In this document: one piece after another, positions 1 to 8,290 of the stretch
Position numbering within the stretch: position 1 is the first letter of the stretch
Layout of the letters: every line of letters begins with the position of its first letter
NCBI GenBank assembly: GCA_029570385.1
Contig: JAKPXD010000010.1
Location: forward strand, 36,991 to 100,990
From: a bacterium
GTDB taxonomy: Bacteria; Patescibacteriota; Patescibacteriia; Patescibacteriales; Patescibacteriaceae
DNA: 64,000 bases
Direction of reading: 5' to 3'
Translations under genes and position numbers: made by a program
Notes under the pieces: model-generated
Databases searched by the model: none
What the model was told of the DNA's origin: nothing
Seen by the model: the letters and a program-made list of their open reading frames with translations, nothing else

Positions 1-542
1 GGTCGCTTAATCAACAGCGGCGAGTTGATGATACGCCCTATGGCGGTGGTCCGGGTATGGTGATGCAAGTTGAGCCGATTGCTCAAGTGCTGAAAGCTAT
101 TAAAACTAAACATAAACACAAAAAAATAGTTCTGCTATCGGCTAAAGGTAAAACATGGACCCAAGCGCGAGCTCGTCAGTATAGTAAATTAGATGAGGTG
201 GTGCTGATTTGCGGTCGCTATGAAGGGGTGGATGAACGAGTTAATAATTTAATTGATGAAGAAATCTCTATCGGTAATTATGTCCTAACCGGCGGCGAGC
301 TGGGGGCGATGATTATACTTGATTCCATCGCTCGCCTTTTGCCCGGCGTTTTAGGTAATGCCGATAGTCTGCTCCAAGAATCTCATAGTCGGGTTGGTCA
401 ATTAGAATATCCGCAGTATACTAAGCCTGAAGTTGTTAATTTAGCTGGCATAGATTATGCTGTGCCCGAGATTTTACTGTCGGGCAATCACCAAGAGATT
501 GCTAAATGGCGTCAGGCGCAGATGAAAAGAATAAAAAAATAG
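1..542 (+). CDS. trmD: tRNA (guanine-N1)-methyltransferase TrmD, 5' truncated by window edge
   Basis: Methylates N1 of G37 in tRNAs with a G at 36, preventing +1 frameshifts. The reading frame is open from the window edge (codons start at base 3), so the gene begins upstream. The frame runs through the TrmD signature [13 protein letters not shown] just before base 65, then [12 protein letters not shown] and the knot-region [15 protein letters not shown], which bind SAM in the trefoil-knot SPOUT fold. The C-terminal part ends with the usual basic tail. The first in-frame ATG (57) lies inside the conserved motif and is not the true start. A hairpin terminator follows the stop codon. Confidence 0.95.
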   Translation, partial: SLNQQRRVDDTPYGGGPGMVMQVEPIAQVLKAIKTKHKHKKIVLLSAKGKTWTQARARQYSKLDEVVLICGRYEGVDERVNNLIDEEISIGNYVLTGGELGAMIILDSIARLLPGVLGNADSLLQESHSRVGQLEYPQYTKPEVVNLAGIDYAVPEILLSGNHQEIAKWRQAQMKRIKK

Positions 543-578
543 AGCAGATGCCGTATGGCAGAGCTGCTCTTTGTTTCT
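541..578. terminator. Bidirectional terminator between trmD and the HD-domain gene
   Basis: AGAGCAG (541-547) pairs with CTGCTCT (564-570), with an inner TGCC/GGCA stem, followed by TTTGTTTCT. It separates two convergent genes and overlaps the trmD stop codon. Confidence 0.7.
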
Positions 579-587
579 AAATTGTTG

Positions 588-1748
588 TTAGGTGGCCAGC
601 ATATCATGCAGGCCACTGCCTAGTATTGGTAGGTTTTTGGGGAGTTGAGCAATCCGCTCGTCTCCCAATTCCTGGCGCATAAAGCGGATTTGCGCCCGAG
701 TGTGTTCTCGGGCCAGGTTGAGCCCTTTTAGCCAGGCAGTTTTTAGGGGCTCGTCCAGGTTCATAAGGTTATACATGACGACCTTAGCTTCGTTGAGGCC
801 GTCAAAATAGGTTACTTTTTCCACCAGCCATTTTTCCACGGCCAGTTGGTAGCTTTCACCACCGGTGTTGCCGGTGATGAATCTATTATAAATCTCATTA
901 ATTATATCCATCAGCCAAGGGGCGTAAGTTGTTAACACCCGGCGGACATCGCCGTAGTGATAACGGTTCAGCTGACTATGTGTCAGTTGGTTGTTAGCCA
1001 AGGCGGTAAAATGCCGCAGGGCTGATCCGGTTGGGAATTGCCCGTCGACATATTTGATCACCCCTAGCTGATTAATGAAGACGTAGTTGATGACGTCCCA
1101 GATATTAATCAAATATCGGCCTACGAAGAAGCCACTGACACAGTCAGCCTGGTCAATGGCCTTGGTGACATCGCTAGCCACCAGGACCTCTCCGTTGGGA
1201 GCTAGTGTCGGATAGGGAGCCAGCTTATATTCTTGACCACCGACTAACACTGTTCTGTCCTCAGTGTAGAAGGTGTGAGCGGCGGCACTAAAGACGGCCA
1301 TGCCGGCCGCATAAGGATTTTTGGCCGTGAAGCCGATATGTCTAAGGCATAGCCTTAGTAAATATCCGCCAATATCGGCATGGCCGATATTGTTTTTTTC
1401 GGCACAGTTATAGGTGCCGACCGCTAGGTCATGGGTCAGTCCAGCGATTGCCGCCGCCAAGGCATCGTCGGGATGCATTGGGGTGCCGGGCAGCATAATT
1501 AGGGTGTTTAAAACATCCCTAATAATATGTCCACGGCCATGAGCGGCCGTGAAGTTTGAGGAAAACCCACAATCCTTATACCAGTTTAGTATTTCTGGTA
1601 GCCATTGCTTGAAATCTTGCAATGGGCCTTGAGAAACTGGGTTGGTTGGTTTTCTATTACAAAGTCGGGGAAGATCACTTTGGATCTTCTGGACAAACTG
1701 GATGACCTCCAGTTTGAACTGGTCATCGCTAAAAAAGATTTGTTTCAT
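588..1748 (-). CDS. HD-domain (putative metal-dependent phosphohydrolase) protein, 386 aa
   Basis: Probably a metal-dependent phosphohydrolase of the HD superfamily; the substrate is unknown. Visible candidate metal ligands are H70/H74 (AAHGRGH), the H106-D107 pair (LTHDLAVG), H123 (IGHADIG), H158 and acidic residues in ASDVTKAIDQAD (about 192-202), in the order expected for an HD fold. No signal peptide or membrane segment is evident. The gene stands alone on the minus strand. It has an AAGGAG ribosome binding site just upstream of its ATG, unlike nearly all plus-strand genes here, a plausible sigma70 promoter at 1816-1844 and its own terminator. It could equally be a catalytically altered HD protein. 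Superfamily assignment is fairly sure, function is not. Confidence 0.7.
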   Translation of the reverse strand: MKQIFFSDDQFKLEVIQFVQKIQSDLPRLCNRKPTNPVSQGPLQDFKQWLPEILNWYKDCGFSSNFTAAHGRGHIIRDVLNTLIMLPGTPMHPDDALAAAIAGLTHDLAVGTYNCAEKNNIGHADIGGYLLRLCLRHIGFTAKNPYAAGMAVFSAAAHTFYTEDRTVLVGGQEYKLAPYPTLAPNGEVLVASDVTKAIDQADCVSGFFVGRYLINIWDVINYVFINQLGVIKYVDGQFPTGSALRHFTALANNQLTHSQLNRYHYGDVRRVLTTYAPWLMDIINEIYNRFITGNTGGESYQLAVEKWLVEKVTYFDGLNEAKVVMYNLMNLDEPLKTAWLKGLNLAREHTRAQIRFMRQELGDERIAQLPKNLPILGSGLHDMLAT

Positions 1749-1769
1749 TTTTTTCTCCTTTTTTCAATT

Positions 1770-1789
1770 GTTTATGTGCGTTTATGTGC
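1770..1789. repeat. Perfect tandem 10-bp repeat in the leader of the HD gene
   Basis: GTTTATGTGC occurs twice in direct tandem (1770-1779 and 1780-1789), between the putative promoter and the Shine-Dalgarno site of the minus-strand HD gene. Confidence 0.7.
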
Positions 1790-1815
1790 TTTGTTTAGTA
1801 TTAACCAGACCCACC

Positions 1816-1844
1816 ATTAAAACACACAGGATTATAGTTGTCAA
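1816..1844 (-). promoter_or_regulatory. Putative sigma70 promoter of the HD-domain gene
   Basis: On the minus strand TTGACA (complement of 1839-1844) is followed after 17 bp by TTTAAT (complement of 1816-1821). Transcription would start about 60 nt upstream of the ATG. Confidence 0.5.
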
Positions 1845-1848
1845 TTTT

Positions 1849-1883
1849 AAATAGCCTCTCTAGATATACCAGAAAGGCTATTT
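1849..1883 (-). terminator. Putative terminator of tRNA-Leu
   Basis: AAATAGCC (1849-1856) pairs with GGCTATTT (1876-1883), extended by an imperfect CTCT/AGAA segment. It lies directly downstream of the minus-strand tRNA and ends in an AT-rich stretch rather than a long U run. Confidence 0.5.
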
Positions 1884-1889
1884 TGCCTG

Positions 1890-1973
1890 TACCTCGGGAG
1901 AGGCTCGAACTCTCATGAGATCACTCCCACACGATTTTGAGTCGTGCGCGTCTACCAGTTCCGCCACCGAGGC
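1890..1973 (-). tRNA. tRNA-Leu (anticodon CAA)
   Basis: The reverse complement folds as a class II tRNA. The acceptor is GCCTCGG/CCGAGGT, the anticodon loop CTCAAAA has CAA at positions 34-36, there is a long variable arm, and the T arm carries GTTCGAGCC. The discriminator is A and the CCA end is not encoded. A consensus promoter lies immediately upstream at 1984-2012. Confidence 0.92.
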
Positions 1974-1983
1974 AACGAAAGCT

Positions 1984-2012
1984 ATTATAGGTTAGCTGAT
2001 AAAAATTGTCAA
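1984..2012 (-). promoter_or_regulatory. Consensus sigma70 promoter of tRNA-Leu
   Basis: The minus strand reads TTGACA (complement of 2007-2012), 17 bp, then TATAAT (complement of 1984-1989). Both hexamers match the consensus perfectly. Its -35 element overlaps the -35 of the divergent parA promoter by five bases. Confidence 0.8.
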
Positions 2013-2034
2013 AAAATTGGCAATCAGTTATACT
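2006..2034 (+). promoter_or_regulatory. Putative promoter of parAB
   Basis: TTGTCA (2006-2011), 17 bp spacer, TATACT (2029-2034). Transcription would begin about 2041, some 19 nt before the parA ATG, with no Shine-Dalgarno in the leader. Confidence 0.7.
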
Positions 2035-2059
2035 AAAGCAGTAATCATAGCTAGCCATC

Positions 2060-2818
2060 ATGACTAAAATAATCGCTATTGTCAATCAGAAGGGCGGTGT
2101 TGGTAAAACAACGACCGCTGTTAATTTGGCGGCCTATTTAGCTCAGGCCAAACGCCGTGTACTACTAATTGATATTGATCCGCAGGCTAATGCCACCTCT
2201 GGCTCCGGTCTGATTTCAGCTAGCCAAGCTACCGGTCTTTATGAAGCTTTGGTTGGCCAGCAAACTATGGCTGATATTATTATTGATTCGCCGGCCGGTT
2301 ATCGGGTCGCGCCAGCCACCATCAACTTAGCTGGCGCCGGTGTTGAATTGGTTAATCTGCCGGAGCGAGAATTTCGTTTGGCCAAAGTCGTGGACGAAGT
2401 GCGGACTGATTTTGATTATATTATTATTGACGGTCCGCCGTCATTGGGCTTGTTAACCATCAACAGCTTGGTCGCTGCCAGTCATGTGTTAATTCCGGTT
2501 CAAGCTGAATATTATGCTCTGGAAGGATTAAAACAATTATTAGATACCATCAATTTAATCCAAACTCATATTAAGCCCAATTTGGGAATTTTGGGAGCAG
2601 TGATAACGATGTATGATCAGCGTAATCGTCTGGCCCGGGCCGTAGTAAAAGAATTGGAGCAGTTTTTCCCTAATCGGGTCTTTAAAAGTATTATACCGCG
2701 GAATGTTCGTTTAGCTGAAGCCCCTAGTTATGGTCAAACAATTGTTGAATATGATCGTCATTCCAGTGGTAGTCAAGCTTATCAGGCCTTGGCCAAAGAA
2801 ATTTTAGCTTTAGAATAA
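2060..2818 (+). CDS. parA: Chromosome partitioning ATPase ParA/Soj
   Basis: MinD/ParA-family ATPase that, with ParB, moves replicated origins apart on the nucleoid. The deviant Walker A KGGVGKTT is at residues 11-18, followed by the switch segment LLIDIDPQANAT and the Walker B-like YIIIDGPPSLG. At 252 aa it is the normal length for the short chromosomal Soj type, which lacks an N-terminal HTH. It is followed 15 bp later by parB. No recognisable parS palindrome was seen in the window. It is expressed from a promoter divergent to tRNA-Leu. Confidence 0.95.
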   Translation: MTKIIAIVNQKGGVGKTTTAVNLAAYLAQAKRRVLLIDIDPQANATSGSGLISASQATGLYEALVGQQTMADIIIDSPAGYRVAPATINLAGAGVELVNLPEREFRLAKVVDEVRTDFDYIIIDGPPSLGLLTINSLVAASHVLIPVQAEYYALEGLKQLLDTINLIQTHIKPNLGILGAVITMYDQRNRLARAVVKELEQFFPNRVFKSIIPRNVRLAEAPSYGQTIVEYDRHSSGSQAYQALAKEILALE

Positions 2819-2833
2819 TTTTATTATAACGAT

Positions 2834-3679
2834 ATGCCAGCAGGTTTAGGCAAGGGTTTGGGTTCATTGTTAGCGGCTAATCCATTAGTTGAACCGATGG
2901 ACAGTGAACGCATCGTCAATTTAGCGCCGGATTTGATTCAAGTTAATCGCCAGCAGCCGCGGCACGATTTTAATCAAGAAAGTTTGCAAGAGCTAGCTGA
3001 TTCTATTAAAGAATGCGGTATTTTGCAGCCGTTGATTGTGGCTAAAACAACGGCCGGCTATGAATTGATTGCCGGCGAACGGCGTCTGCGAGCTGCCAAA
3101 TTAATCGGTTTAAAAACAGTGCCAGCGATGGTCCGCTCGGTTGATGAACAACAGAAATTAGCCTTGGCTTTAGTGGAAAATATTCAGCGAGAGAATTTAA
3201 GTCCGTTAGAAGAGGCGACGGCTTATCGACGGTTATTAGACGAATTTCAATTAACTCAAGACGAGTTGGCTAGCCGAGTGGGTAAACCGCGTTCAACTAT
3301 TACTAATTTACTGCGTTTACTTAATTTGCCGGTTTCGGCCCAACAAGCGCTGCGTTCAGGCCAAATTAATTTAGGCCAGGCGAAAGTTTTGGCGGGAGTT
3401 GATCCGGCTAAGCAAGATCAGGCTTTGCGTGAAATGACCGCTAAACCGATTACGGTGGCTGACTCCGTTAAAGTAGCGCGCATTTTTAATTCTCGGACTC
3501 AATCTAAGACAACACCGACAGCGAAGGATGTATATAATGATAAAGGTAAAGAATTCTTATTACGGGAATTTTTTCAAACTAAGGTTAAAATTACGCGCCA
3601 AGCCCGTGGTGGCCAAATAATTATTAGCTTTGATAGCGATGACCAATTGTCAGCGCTTATGAACAAGATTCGCCGCTAA
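2834..3679 (+). CDS. parB: Chromosome partitioning protein ParB/Spo0J
   Basis: Centromere-binding CTPase partner of ParA. It starts with the typical MPAGLGKGLGSLL. The ParB/Srx CTP-binding core follows, with GERRLRAA at 81-88 and NIQREN at 116-121. An HTH sits at about 141-161 (TQDELASRVGKPRSTI), and a C-terminal dimerisation segment closes the protein. The length of 281 aa is normal. It is co-transcribed with parA and ends just before a convergent minus-strand operon. Confidence 0.95.
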   Translation: MPAGLGKGLGSLLAANPLVEPMDSERIVNLAPDLIQVNRQQPRHDFNQESLQELADSIKECGILQPLIVAKTTAGYELIAGERRLRAAKLIGLKTVPAMVRSVDEQQKLALALVENIQRENLSPLEEATAYRRLLDEFQLTQDELASRVGKPRSTITNLLRLLNLPVSAQQALRSGQINLGQAKVLAGVDPAKQDQALREMTAKPITVADSVKVARIFNSRTQSKTTPTAKDVYNDKGKEFLLREFFQTKVKITRQARGGQIIISFDSDDQLSALMNKIRR

Positions 3680-3728
3680 CTGTTGGCTTTCCAGCGACCA
3701 TTATTAATAATGATTAAGTTGTTTTTTA

Positions 3729-4250
3729 TTATAAATCAGAAGCTCGATAAAGATAATAAGGAACGCTACCGACCGGTCGCAGTTTTCGTTGTGGTTGGTA
3801 GCCAGCTAAAGGCCAGTCGCCGATTACAATTTTAGTGGCCGGTGATAGCTGACTCTTAAATTTTTTAATTAATTGGGGATAGATTTTAGGCAGTAAAAAG
3901 ACATAGACAGCATCAGCATCATCCAGTCGGTAATGCCAAAGATTAGCCCAGCGGATGGTAACATTAGCTTGCCGTCTCGTCTTCCAAGCGGCCGCCAGGG
4001 CCAGTAGCGGCGATATCTCAAGGCCGATTAAGCGGCTGTCTGGATTTTTTCGGGCTAAATAAGCCAATAAATGGCCATGGCCGCAGCCGATTTCATAAAA
4101 TATTTGTCCAGGCTGTAAATCTAATAATTGATTGATTGCTGCCCAATCGCGTTGTCTGGTGGGCACCCACGGTGCCGCTGACCAAGCTCCGGTGGCCAAA
4201 CTCAATAATATTAAGCTGCTGACAATGGTTAGCCCGGTTAAGAGATCCAT
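3729..4250 (-). CDS. Membrane-anchored class I SAM-dependent methyltransferase, 173 aa
   Basis: Small Rossmann-fold methyltransferase of unknown substrate. An N-terminal hydrophobic segment (about residues 3-24) would tether it to the membrane. Motif I is EIGCGHGH (53-60), and GLEIS supplies the acidic end of strand 2. The remainder is short compared with typical methyltransferases of over 200 aa. It lies one base downstream of the metallophosphoesterase gene on the same strand, so the two probably form an operon. Family is reasonably sure, substrate is not visible. Confidence 0.75.
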   Translation of the reverse strand: MDLLTGLTIVSSLILLSLATGAWSAAPWVPTRQRDWAAINQLLDLQPGQIFYEIGCGHGHLLAYLARKNPDSRLIGLEISPLLALAAAWKTRRQANVTIRWANLWHYRLDDADAVYVFLLPKIYPQLIKKFKSQLSPATKIVIGDWPLAGYQPQRKLRPVGSVPYYLYRASDL

Positions 4251-4251
4251 A

Positions 4252-5121
4252 TTAGTGGTGATTAAAATTAATGGCGACTATCTCTGGATAGGCGTTAATT
4301 CGTTGGTTAAATGAGCTATTACCCAGGCCGCGGTTGATTATTAATCGGCTATTGCCAACTGGTAAATTGCCATAATCATAATCTGGCCATAGTTTTTGGT
4401 TGGGTACATAGATGGCGCCCAGCAGCGGCAGTCTAATTTGGCCGCCATGAGTATGTCCGGCCAAAATGGCAATAGGCTCAATACTTAGATATTCTGGCCA
4501 TAATTCGGGGCGATGAGCCAAGACAATAATCGGTTGATTGACTTTATTTTGATTAATTATCTGGCCTAATTTTTGGCTGGTGATTTTGGCGACGACTGAC
4601 GCTGGTAAGGGTCCGCCAAGACCAGTCGGATCATCCAAGCCGACTAAAGTAATAGTTTGGTTTTGGCTTTGGATAGTTAGAGCCTGATTGCGCACCACTA
4701 TAGCTCCGGCAGCAGTGGCTCGTTCTGCGAGTTCAATGTAGTCATTATTATAAAAATCATGGTTGCCCAAAATAAGGTAAACCGGAGCTAAGTTTTTTAG
4801 CCGATTGATTAAAAATAGGTTGCTTGGAATATTAGTTTGGCGGCTATCAAAAGTATCACCGGTTAAAACGATTAAGTCAGGGGCTAATTTTTCAACGGCC
4901 GCGATAATCTGTCGGTTGCCCGGGCCACTGATAGTCTGGTTATGCAAATCGGATAATTGGACAATTCGCCAACCGGTTAATTCGGCCGGCCAGCGTTGGT
5001 CGTTGATATTATATTGTTTGATGGTTAGATGGCGATTTTGGTAATTTAAAGTCAGCGCGATCGTTAGAGCTAATAACCAAAAAAACAACCACTTTAACCA
5101 GACGGGTAATGGGATAATCAT
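4252..5121 (-). CDS. Membrane-anchored metallophosphoesterase (YkuE/LpxH-like calcineurin fold)
   Basis: Binuclear metallophosphoesterase; members of this family hydrolyse phosphoesters of lipids or nucleotides at the membrane. The fold's ligand motifs appear in order: QLSDLHN (D-x-H), VLTGDTFD (GD), LGNHDFYN (GNHD), LAHRPE and AGHTHGGQIRLP (GHTH). A hydrophobic segment follows the start. I chose the ATG at 5121 because the protein then begins MIIPLPVWLKWLFFWLL, a clean membrane anchor; a GTG 27 bp upstream would add nine polar residues. It forms an operon with the downstream methyltransferase. Confidence 0.85.
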   Translation of the reverse strand: MIIPLPVWLKWLFFWLLALTIALTLNYQNRHLTIKQYNINDQRWPAELTGWRIVQLSDLHNQTISGPGNRQIIAAVEKLAPDLIVLTGDTFDSRQTNIPSNLFLINRLKNLAPVYLILGNHDFYNNDYIELAERATAAGAIVVRNQALTIQSQNQTITLVGLDDPTGLGGPLPASVVAKITSQKLGQIINQNKVNQPIIVLAHRPELWPEYLSIEPIAILAGHTHGGQIRLPLLGAIYVPNQKLWPDYDYGNLPVGNSRLIINRGLGNSSFNQRINAYPEIVAINFNHH

Positions 5122-5153
5122 ATTGTTTCTCTGGTGGCATCTTAGCACAACTA

Positions 5154-5162
5154 TGTTATAAT
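5154..5162 (+). promoter_or_regulatory. Extended -10 promoter directly before the ATG at 5170
   Basis: TGT followed by TATAAT (5157-5162) forms an extended -10 element without a clear -35. The expected start site falls at about 5169-5170, on the ATG itself, which suggests a leaderless mRNA. Confidence 0.55.
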
Positions 5163-5169
5163 TAAAAAT

Positions 5170-6624
5170 ATGTTAATTAAACTTAATCGGCCGGTTAGAT
5201 GGTGGTTTAAGCAAACTAAAGTCGCGCGAGTTTTATTGACAGCTTCGCTTGTTGGTTGGCTGGTATTGCTCTATTTAGCTAGCCGGCCATTTGGTGTTGC
5301 TGTTTATAGTTTAAGCAGCCAGTCTGGTAATTATTTTATCCATAAATTCGGCCCAACTGAACGGTGGTCAACCTCTAGTCCCGATTTAATAATGACCGGC
5401 CAGCCAGGTTATTTTTTTCTGCGGCCGACTCGGCCATTTAATCAAGCTGAGATCACTGTTACTTGGCAAGATCGTCAGCCGGATACCTATTTAGAGGCGG
5501 GGATTTTGATGGATCGGGCTAATTGGCAGTATCAATCACAGCCGTTAAATCATCCCGGCTTAAATAAGCTAGATTGGCCGTTGGTAACCGCCGGCCACCA
5601 TCGTTTGTGGCAAAAAACCCCAGTTTATCAAACCTGGTCAGAGTTTATTGAACGTTTGCCTAATTTTAGTCAGCTAGCTGTTTATAATTGGTCGCCTAGC
5701 TCAACTAAATCAATCAATTTGACCGGTTATCGCTCTCATCAAGTCTGGCAGCAGCTTCCTGGCCAGTGGCGCGGTCTTCAGCAGATAGTTACTTATTTGG
5801 CCGATGATGAACAATTGGCTTGGCGGATAACGGTAACTAGCGATTCTTTACAAGAATTGACTGCTGACGAACGGTTAGTTGAAGTTAATATTACTAATAG
5901 CGTTAATCAGCGCCTGTGGTCTGAGCAACGTCGCTTGGACGATAATCAATTGGAGTGGTTGATTACGGCCGGTCCGTGGTCAGCCGGCGCTTATCGTTTA
6001 GAAATTAAAGCCAGTCGGCAGTTATTACTGAAGTTAGCTACTCAACAGACGGTTTTTGGTTGGCAGGGCCAAGTTTGGCCGGTGGCTTCAGCTGATTATC
6101 ACTGGCGTTTTTGGACTGATGCTCCGGCCATTATCGCGCAAACTATCCAGCCGGCCAGCCGGCAAATAATTTTAGTTAATCAGCGGCCATTAAATTTAGC
6201 TGATACCTATCAGCAATACTCCATTGAAACATTAGCGACTTCCAGTGAAATCAGCTTATCCGGCGGGGATGTTCAGCTAGCTGGCAGTGGTATTTTTTCT
6301 TTACAACCGACTATCTTTAATCCTCAGTGGCGACGCGCTGGTCGGTTATCCGTTGATCAGTTAGCCGGGTTTGATTTTATCGCGGCCGATTATCAACCGC
6401 CGGTTTGTCGCCAGCATTTATGTACCGCCACCGCTAAATTATCTTTGGCCGGAGCCGATTGGCAATCCGGCGATGGCTACCAAATCATGCTGGCGGCCGA
6501 TAATAGTCATTTATCAACTGTCAGTCCGCTGGTTATTCAAGAGATTAGTGTTAAATTACGCGGCGCTAGCCTTTGGCAGTTTCTTCGATCATTGCCGCGT
6601 CGCTTAGTAAACAAGTTGCAATAA
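5170..6624 (+). CDS. Hypothetical membrane-anchored extracytoplasmic protein, 484 aa
   Basis: Not recognised. A basic N terminus is followed by one hydrophobic segment (about residues 22-42), then a long polar region rich in W, Q and beta-type sequence that should lie outside the cell. No second clear membrane segment or catalytic motif is apparent. It heads a plus-strand run leading into dTDP-rhamnose synthesis (the next small gene starts 3 bp after its stop), so a role in surface glycan assembly or display is possible but only inferred. Its promoter suggests leaderless translation. Confidence 0.65.
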   Translation: MLIKLNRPVRWWFKQTKVARVLLTASLVGWLVLLYLASRPFGVAVYSLSSQSGNYFIHKFGPTERWSTSSPDLIMTGQPGYFFLRPTRPFNQAEITVTWQDRQPDTYLEAGILMDRANWQYQSQPLNHPGLNKLDWPLVTAGHHRLWQKTPVYQTWSEFIERLPNFSQLAVYNWSPSSTKSINLTGYRSHQVWQQLPGQWRGLQQIVTYLADDEQLAWRITVTSDSLQELTADERLVEVNITNSVNQRLWSEQRRLDDNQLEWLITAGPWSAGAYRLEIKASRQLLLKLATQQTVFGWQGQVWPVASADYHWRFWTDAPAIIAQTIQPASRQIILVNQRPLNLADTYQQYSIETLATSSEISLSGGDVQLAGSGIFSLQPTIFNPQWRRAGRLSVDQLAGFDFIAADYQPPVCRQHLCTATAKLSLAGADWQSGDGYQIMLAADNSHLSTVSPLVIQEISVKLRGASLWQFLRSLPRRLVNKLQ

Positions 6625-6627
6625 TCT

Positions 6628-6822
6628 ATGAGTATTAGGCGACAAATTAAGATTAAGCAATTAAATGATGATTTGTATTTATGGCTAACCGTCACTATTG
6701 CTGTTTTAATATTTTCCGAGGCGGTTTGGCCGGGCCTGGTTAGCGCTTATTTAAACCTATCATTCTGGTTGCTTTTTTGGTCGGTCAGTGCTATCCTGAA
6801 GGTGGTTTTTGTTAATAAATAA
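6628..6822 (+). CDS. Small two-helix membrane protein, 64 aa
   Basis: Not recognised. After a short basic and polar N terminus it has two hydrophobic helices (about residues 17-38 and 42-61). It begins 3 bp after the preceding membrane gene and ends 18 bp before rmlC, so it is probably co-transcribed with both. I call it real because of this tight spacing and the coherent membrane topology. Confidence 0.55.
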   Translation: MSIRRQIKIKQLNDDLYLWLTVTIAVLIFSEAVWPGLVSAYLNLSFWLLFWSVSAILKVVFVNK

Positions 6823-6840
6823 TATTTTTTCTCTAAATTT

Positions 6841-7293
6841 ATGATTCAAGATGTCATCTTTAAAAAGTTGACCGTCTATGAAGATGCCCGCGGCTGGCTA
6901 GCTGAGATCTACCGCAATGACGAAGACCATTATCAACCAGCTATGGGATATATCAGTGTTACTCGTCCCGGCGTGGCTCGTGGTCCGCACGAACATAAAT
7001 ATCAGGCTGACTGTTTTGTCTTTGTTGGTCCTGGCGATTTTGAATTATATCTTTGGGATCGTCGTGAAAATAGTTCGACCAATGGCCAACATATTAAAGA
7101 AGTGGTGGGCCAAAGTAATCCGACTATGGTGATTGTGCCGGCCGGCGTAGTTCATGGCTACAAGGCGATTGGTAATCAAGATGCCTGGTCGGTCAATTTG
7201 CCAGATAAACTATATCGCGGCGTTGATAAAACTGAAGAGGTTGATGAAATTCGCTGGGAGCAAAATCCTGATTCTCCCTATAAAATCATTTAA
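6841..7293 (+). CDS. rfbC: dTDP-4-dehydrorhamnose 3,5-epimerase-like cupin
   Basis: Third step of dTDP-L-rhamnose synthesis, epimerising C3 and C5 of the 4-keto sugar. RmlC cupin features are DARGWLAEIYR near the N terminus, the catalytic-His segment PGVARGPHEHKYQ, and VPAGVVHGYKAI. At 150 aa it is shorter than the usual 180 or so, losing C-terminal residues, so a related sugar epimerase is possible. Its position as first gene of an rmlC-B-D-A cluster supports the call. Confidence 0.88.
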   Translation: MIQDVIFKKLTVYEDARGWLAEIYRNDEDHYQPAMGYISVTRPGVARGPHEHKYQADCFVFVGPGDFELYLWDRRENSSTNGQHIKEVVGQSNPTMVIVPAGVVHGYKAIGNQDAWSVNLPDKLYRGVDKTEEVDEIRWEQNPDSPYKII

Positions 7294-7309
7294 TTATTAG
7301 TTTAGAGTT

Positions 7310-8287
7310 ATGCGGCTATTAGTAACCGGTGGGGCCGGTTTTATCGGTTCCAATTTTATTCACTATTGGCTCCAAAAACACCCCGAAGATCAACTGATTA
7401 ATCTTGATCTTTTAACCTATGCCGGTAATTTAGCCAACTTGGAGGATATTGCCAATCAGGCTAATTATCGTTTCGTTCAGGGCGATATTGCTGATTACGC
7501 AGTGGTGGATAGTTTGATGGGTCAAGTGGATTGCGTGATTAATTTCGCGGCCGAAACTCATGTCGATCGATCAATTGGTGATAGTTTGTCTTTTGTTAAA
7601 ACTAATATTCAGGGCACAGCCAATCTACTAGAAGCCGCTCGGCGTCATGGTGGCGTTCGTTTTCACCAAATTTCTACCGACGAAGTTTACGGTGACTTAA
7701 CTCGCCACGATCCGAAATTTGATGAAACATCGCCTTATCGTCCCAGCAGTCCTTATAGCGCTTCCAAAGCGGCGGCTGATCATCTGGTGAGGGCCTATTT
7801 CCGAACCTATAAGCTACCGGTGACCATTTCTAATTGTTCTAATAATTACGGCCCCTATCAGTTTCCCGAAAAAGTTATTCCTTTGTTTGTAACTAATTTA
7901 ATTGATGATTTAAAGGTGCCGCTCTATGGCAATGGCGGCAATATTCGCGATTGGATCCACGTTGATGACCACAACGCCGGTATTGAAGCTATTTTACAGC
8001 GCGGCCAAATCGGTGAAACTTATTGCTTGGGTGGCGATCATGAAATTACCAATTTAGAATTGACCAAGCAAATTATCCAATTATTAGGCAAAGACGATAG
8101 TTATATTGAACCAGTTACTGATCGTCTAGGTCATGATTGGCGCTATGCTATTGATTTTAGTAAAGCGACTCGCGATTTGGGTTGGCGACCGGCAATACCT
8201 TTTTCAACAGGGCTAAAGCAGACTGTTCAATGGTACCAAGATCATCCGGAGTGGTGGCGTCCGTTAAAAGAACAAGTCAAGCAATAA
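7310..8287 (+). CDS. rfbB: dTDP-glucose 4,6-dehydratase
   Basis: Extended short-chain dehydrogenase converting dTDP-glucose to the 4-keto-6-deoxy sugar. It has the NAD motif VTGGAGFIGSN at residues 4-14, STDEVYGDL with the catalytic Asp/Glu equivalents, and the YSASKAA (Y-x3-K) motif. RmlB-type sequence continues through NCSNNYGPYQFPEK and GNIRDWIHVDDH. The length of 325 aa is normal. It sits 16 bp after rfbC and 3 bp before rfbD. Confidence 0.96.
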   Translation: MRLLVTGGAGFIGSNFIHYWLQKHPEDQLINLDLLTYAGNLANLEDIANQANYRFVQGDIADYAVVDSLMGQVDCVINFAAETHVDRSIGDSLSFVKTNIQGTANLLEAARRHGGVRFHQISTDEVYGDLTRHDPKFDETSPYRPSSPYSASKAAADHLVRAYFRTYKLPVTISNCSNNYGPYQFPEKVIPLFVTNLIDDLKVPLYGNGGNIRDWIHVDDHNAGIEAILQRGQIGETYCLGGDHEITNLELTKQIIQLLGKDDSYIEPVTDRLGHDWRYAIDFSKATRDLGWRPAIPFSTGLKQTVQWYQDHPEWWRPLKEQVKQ

Positions 8288-8290
8288 TTT

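Noticed and set aside
2006..3680. parS centromere site near parAB
   Set aside because: I looked for the TGTTNCACGTGAAACA palindrome or close variants around parAB and elsewhere and saw none in the window.
5122..5148. Upstream GTG start for the metallophosphoesterase
   Set aside because: It adds a polar nonapeptide before a normal membrane anchor and approaches the divergent promoter; the ATG at 5121 is a better start.
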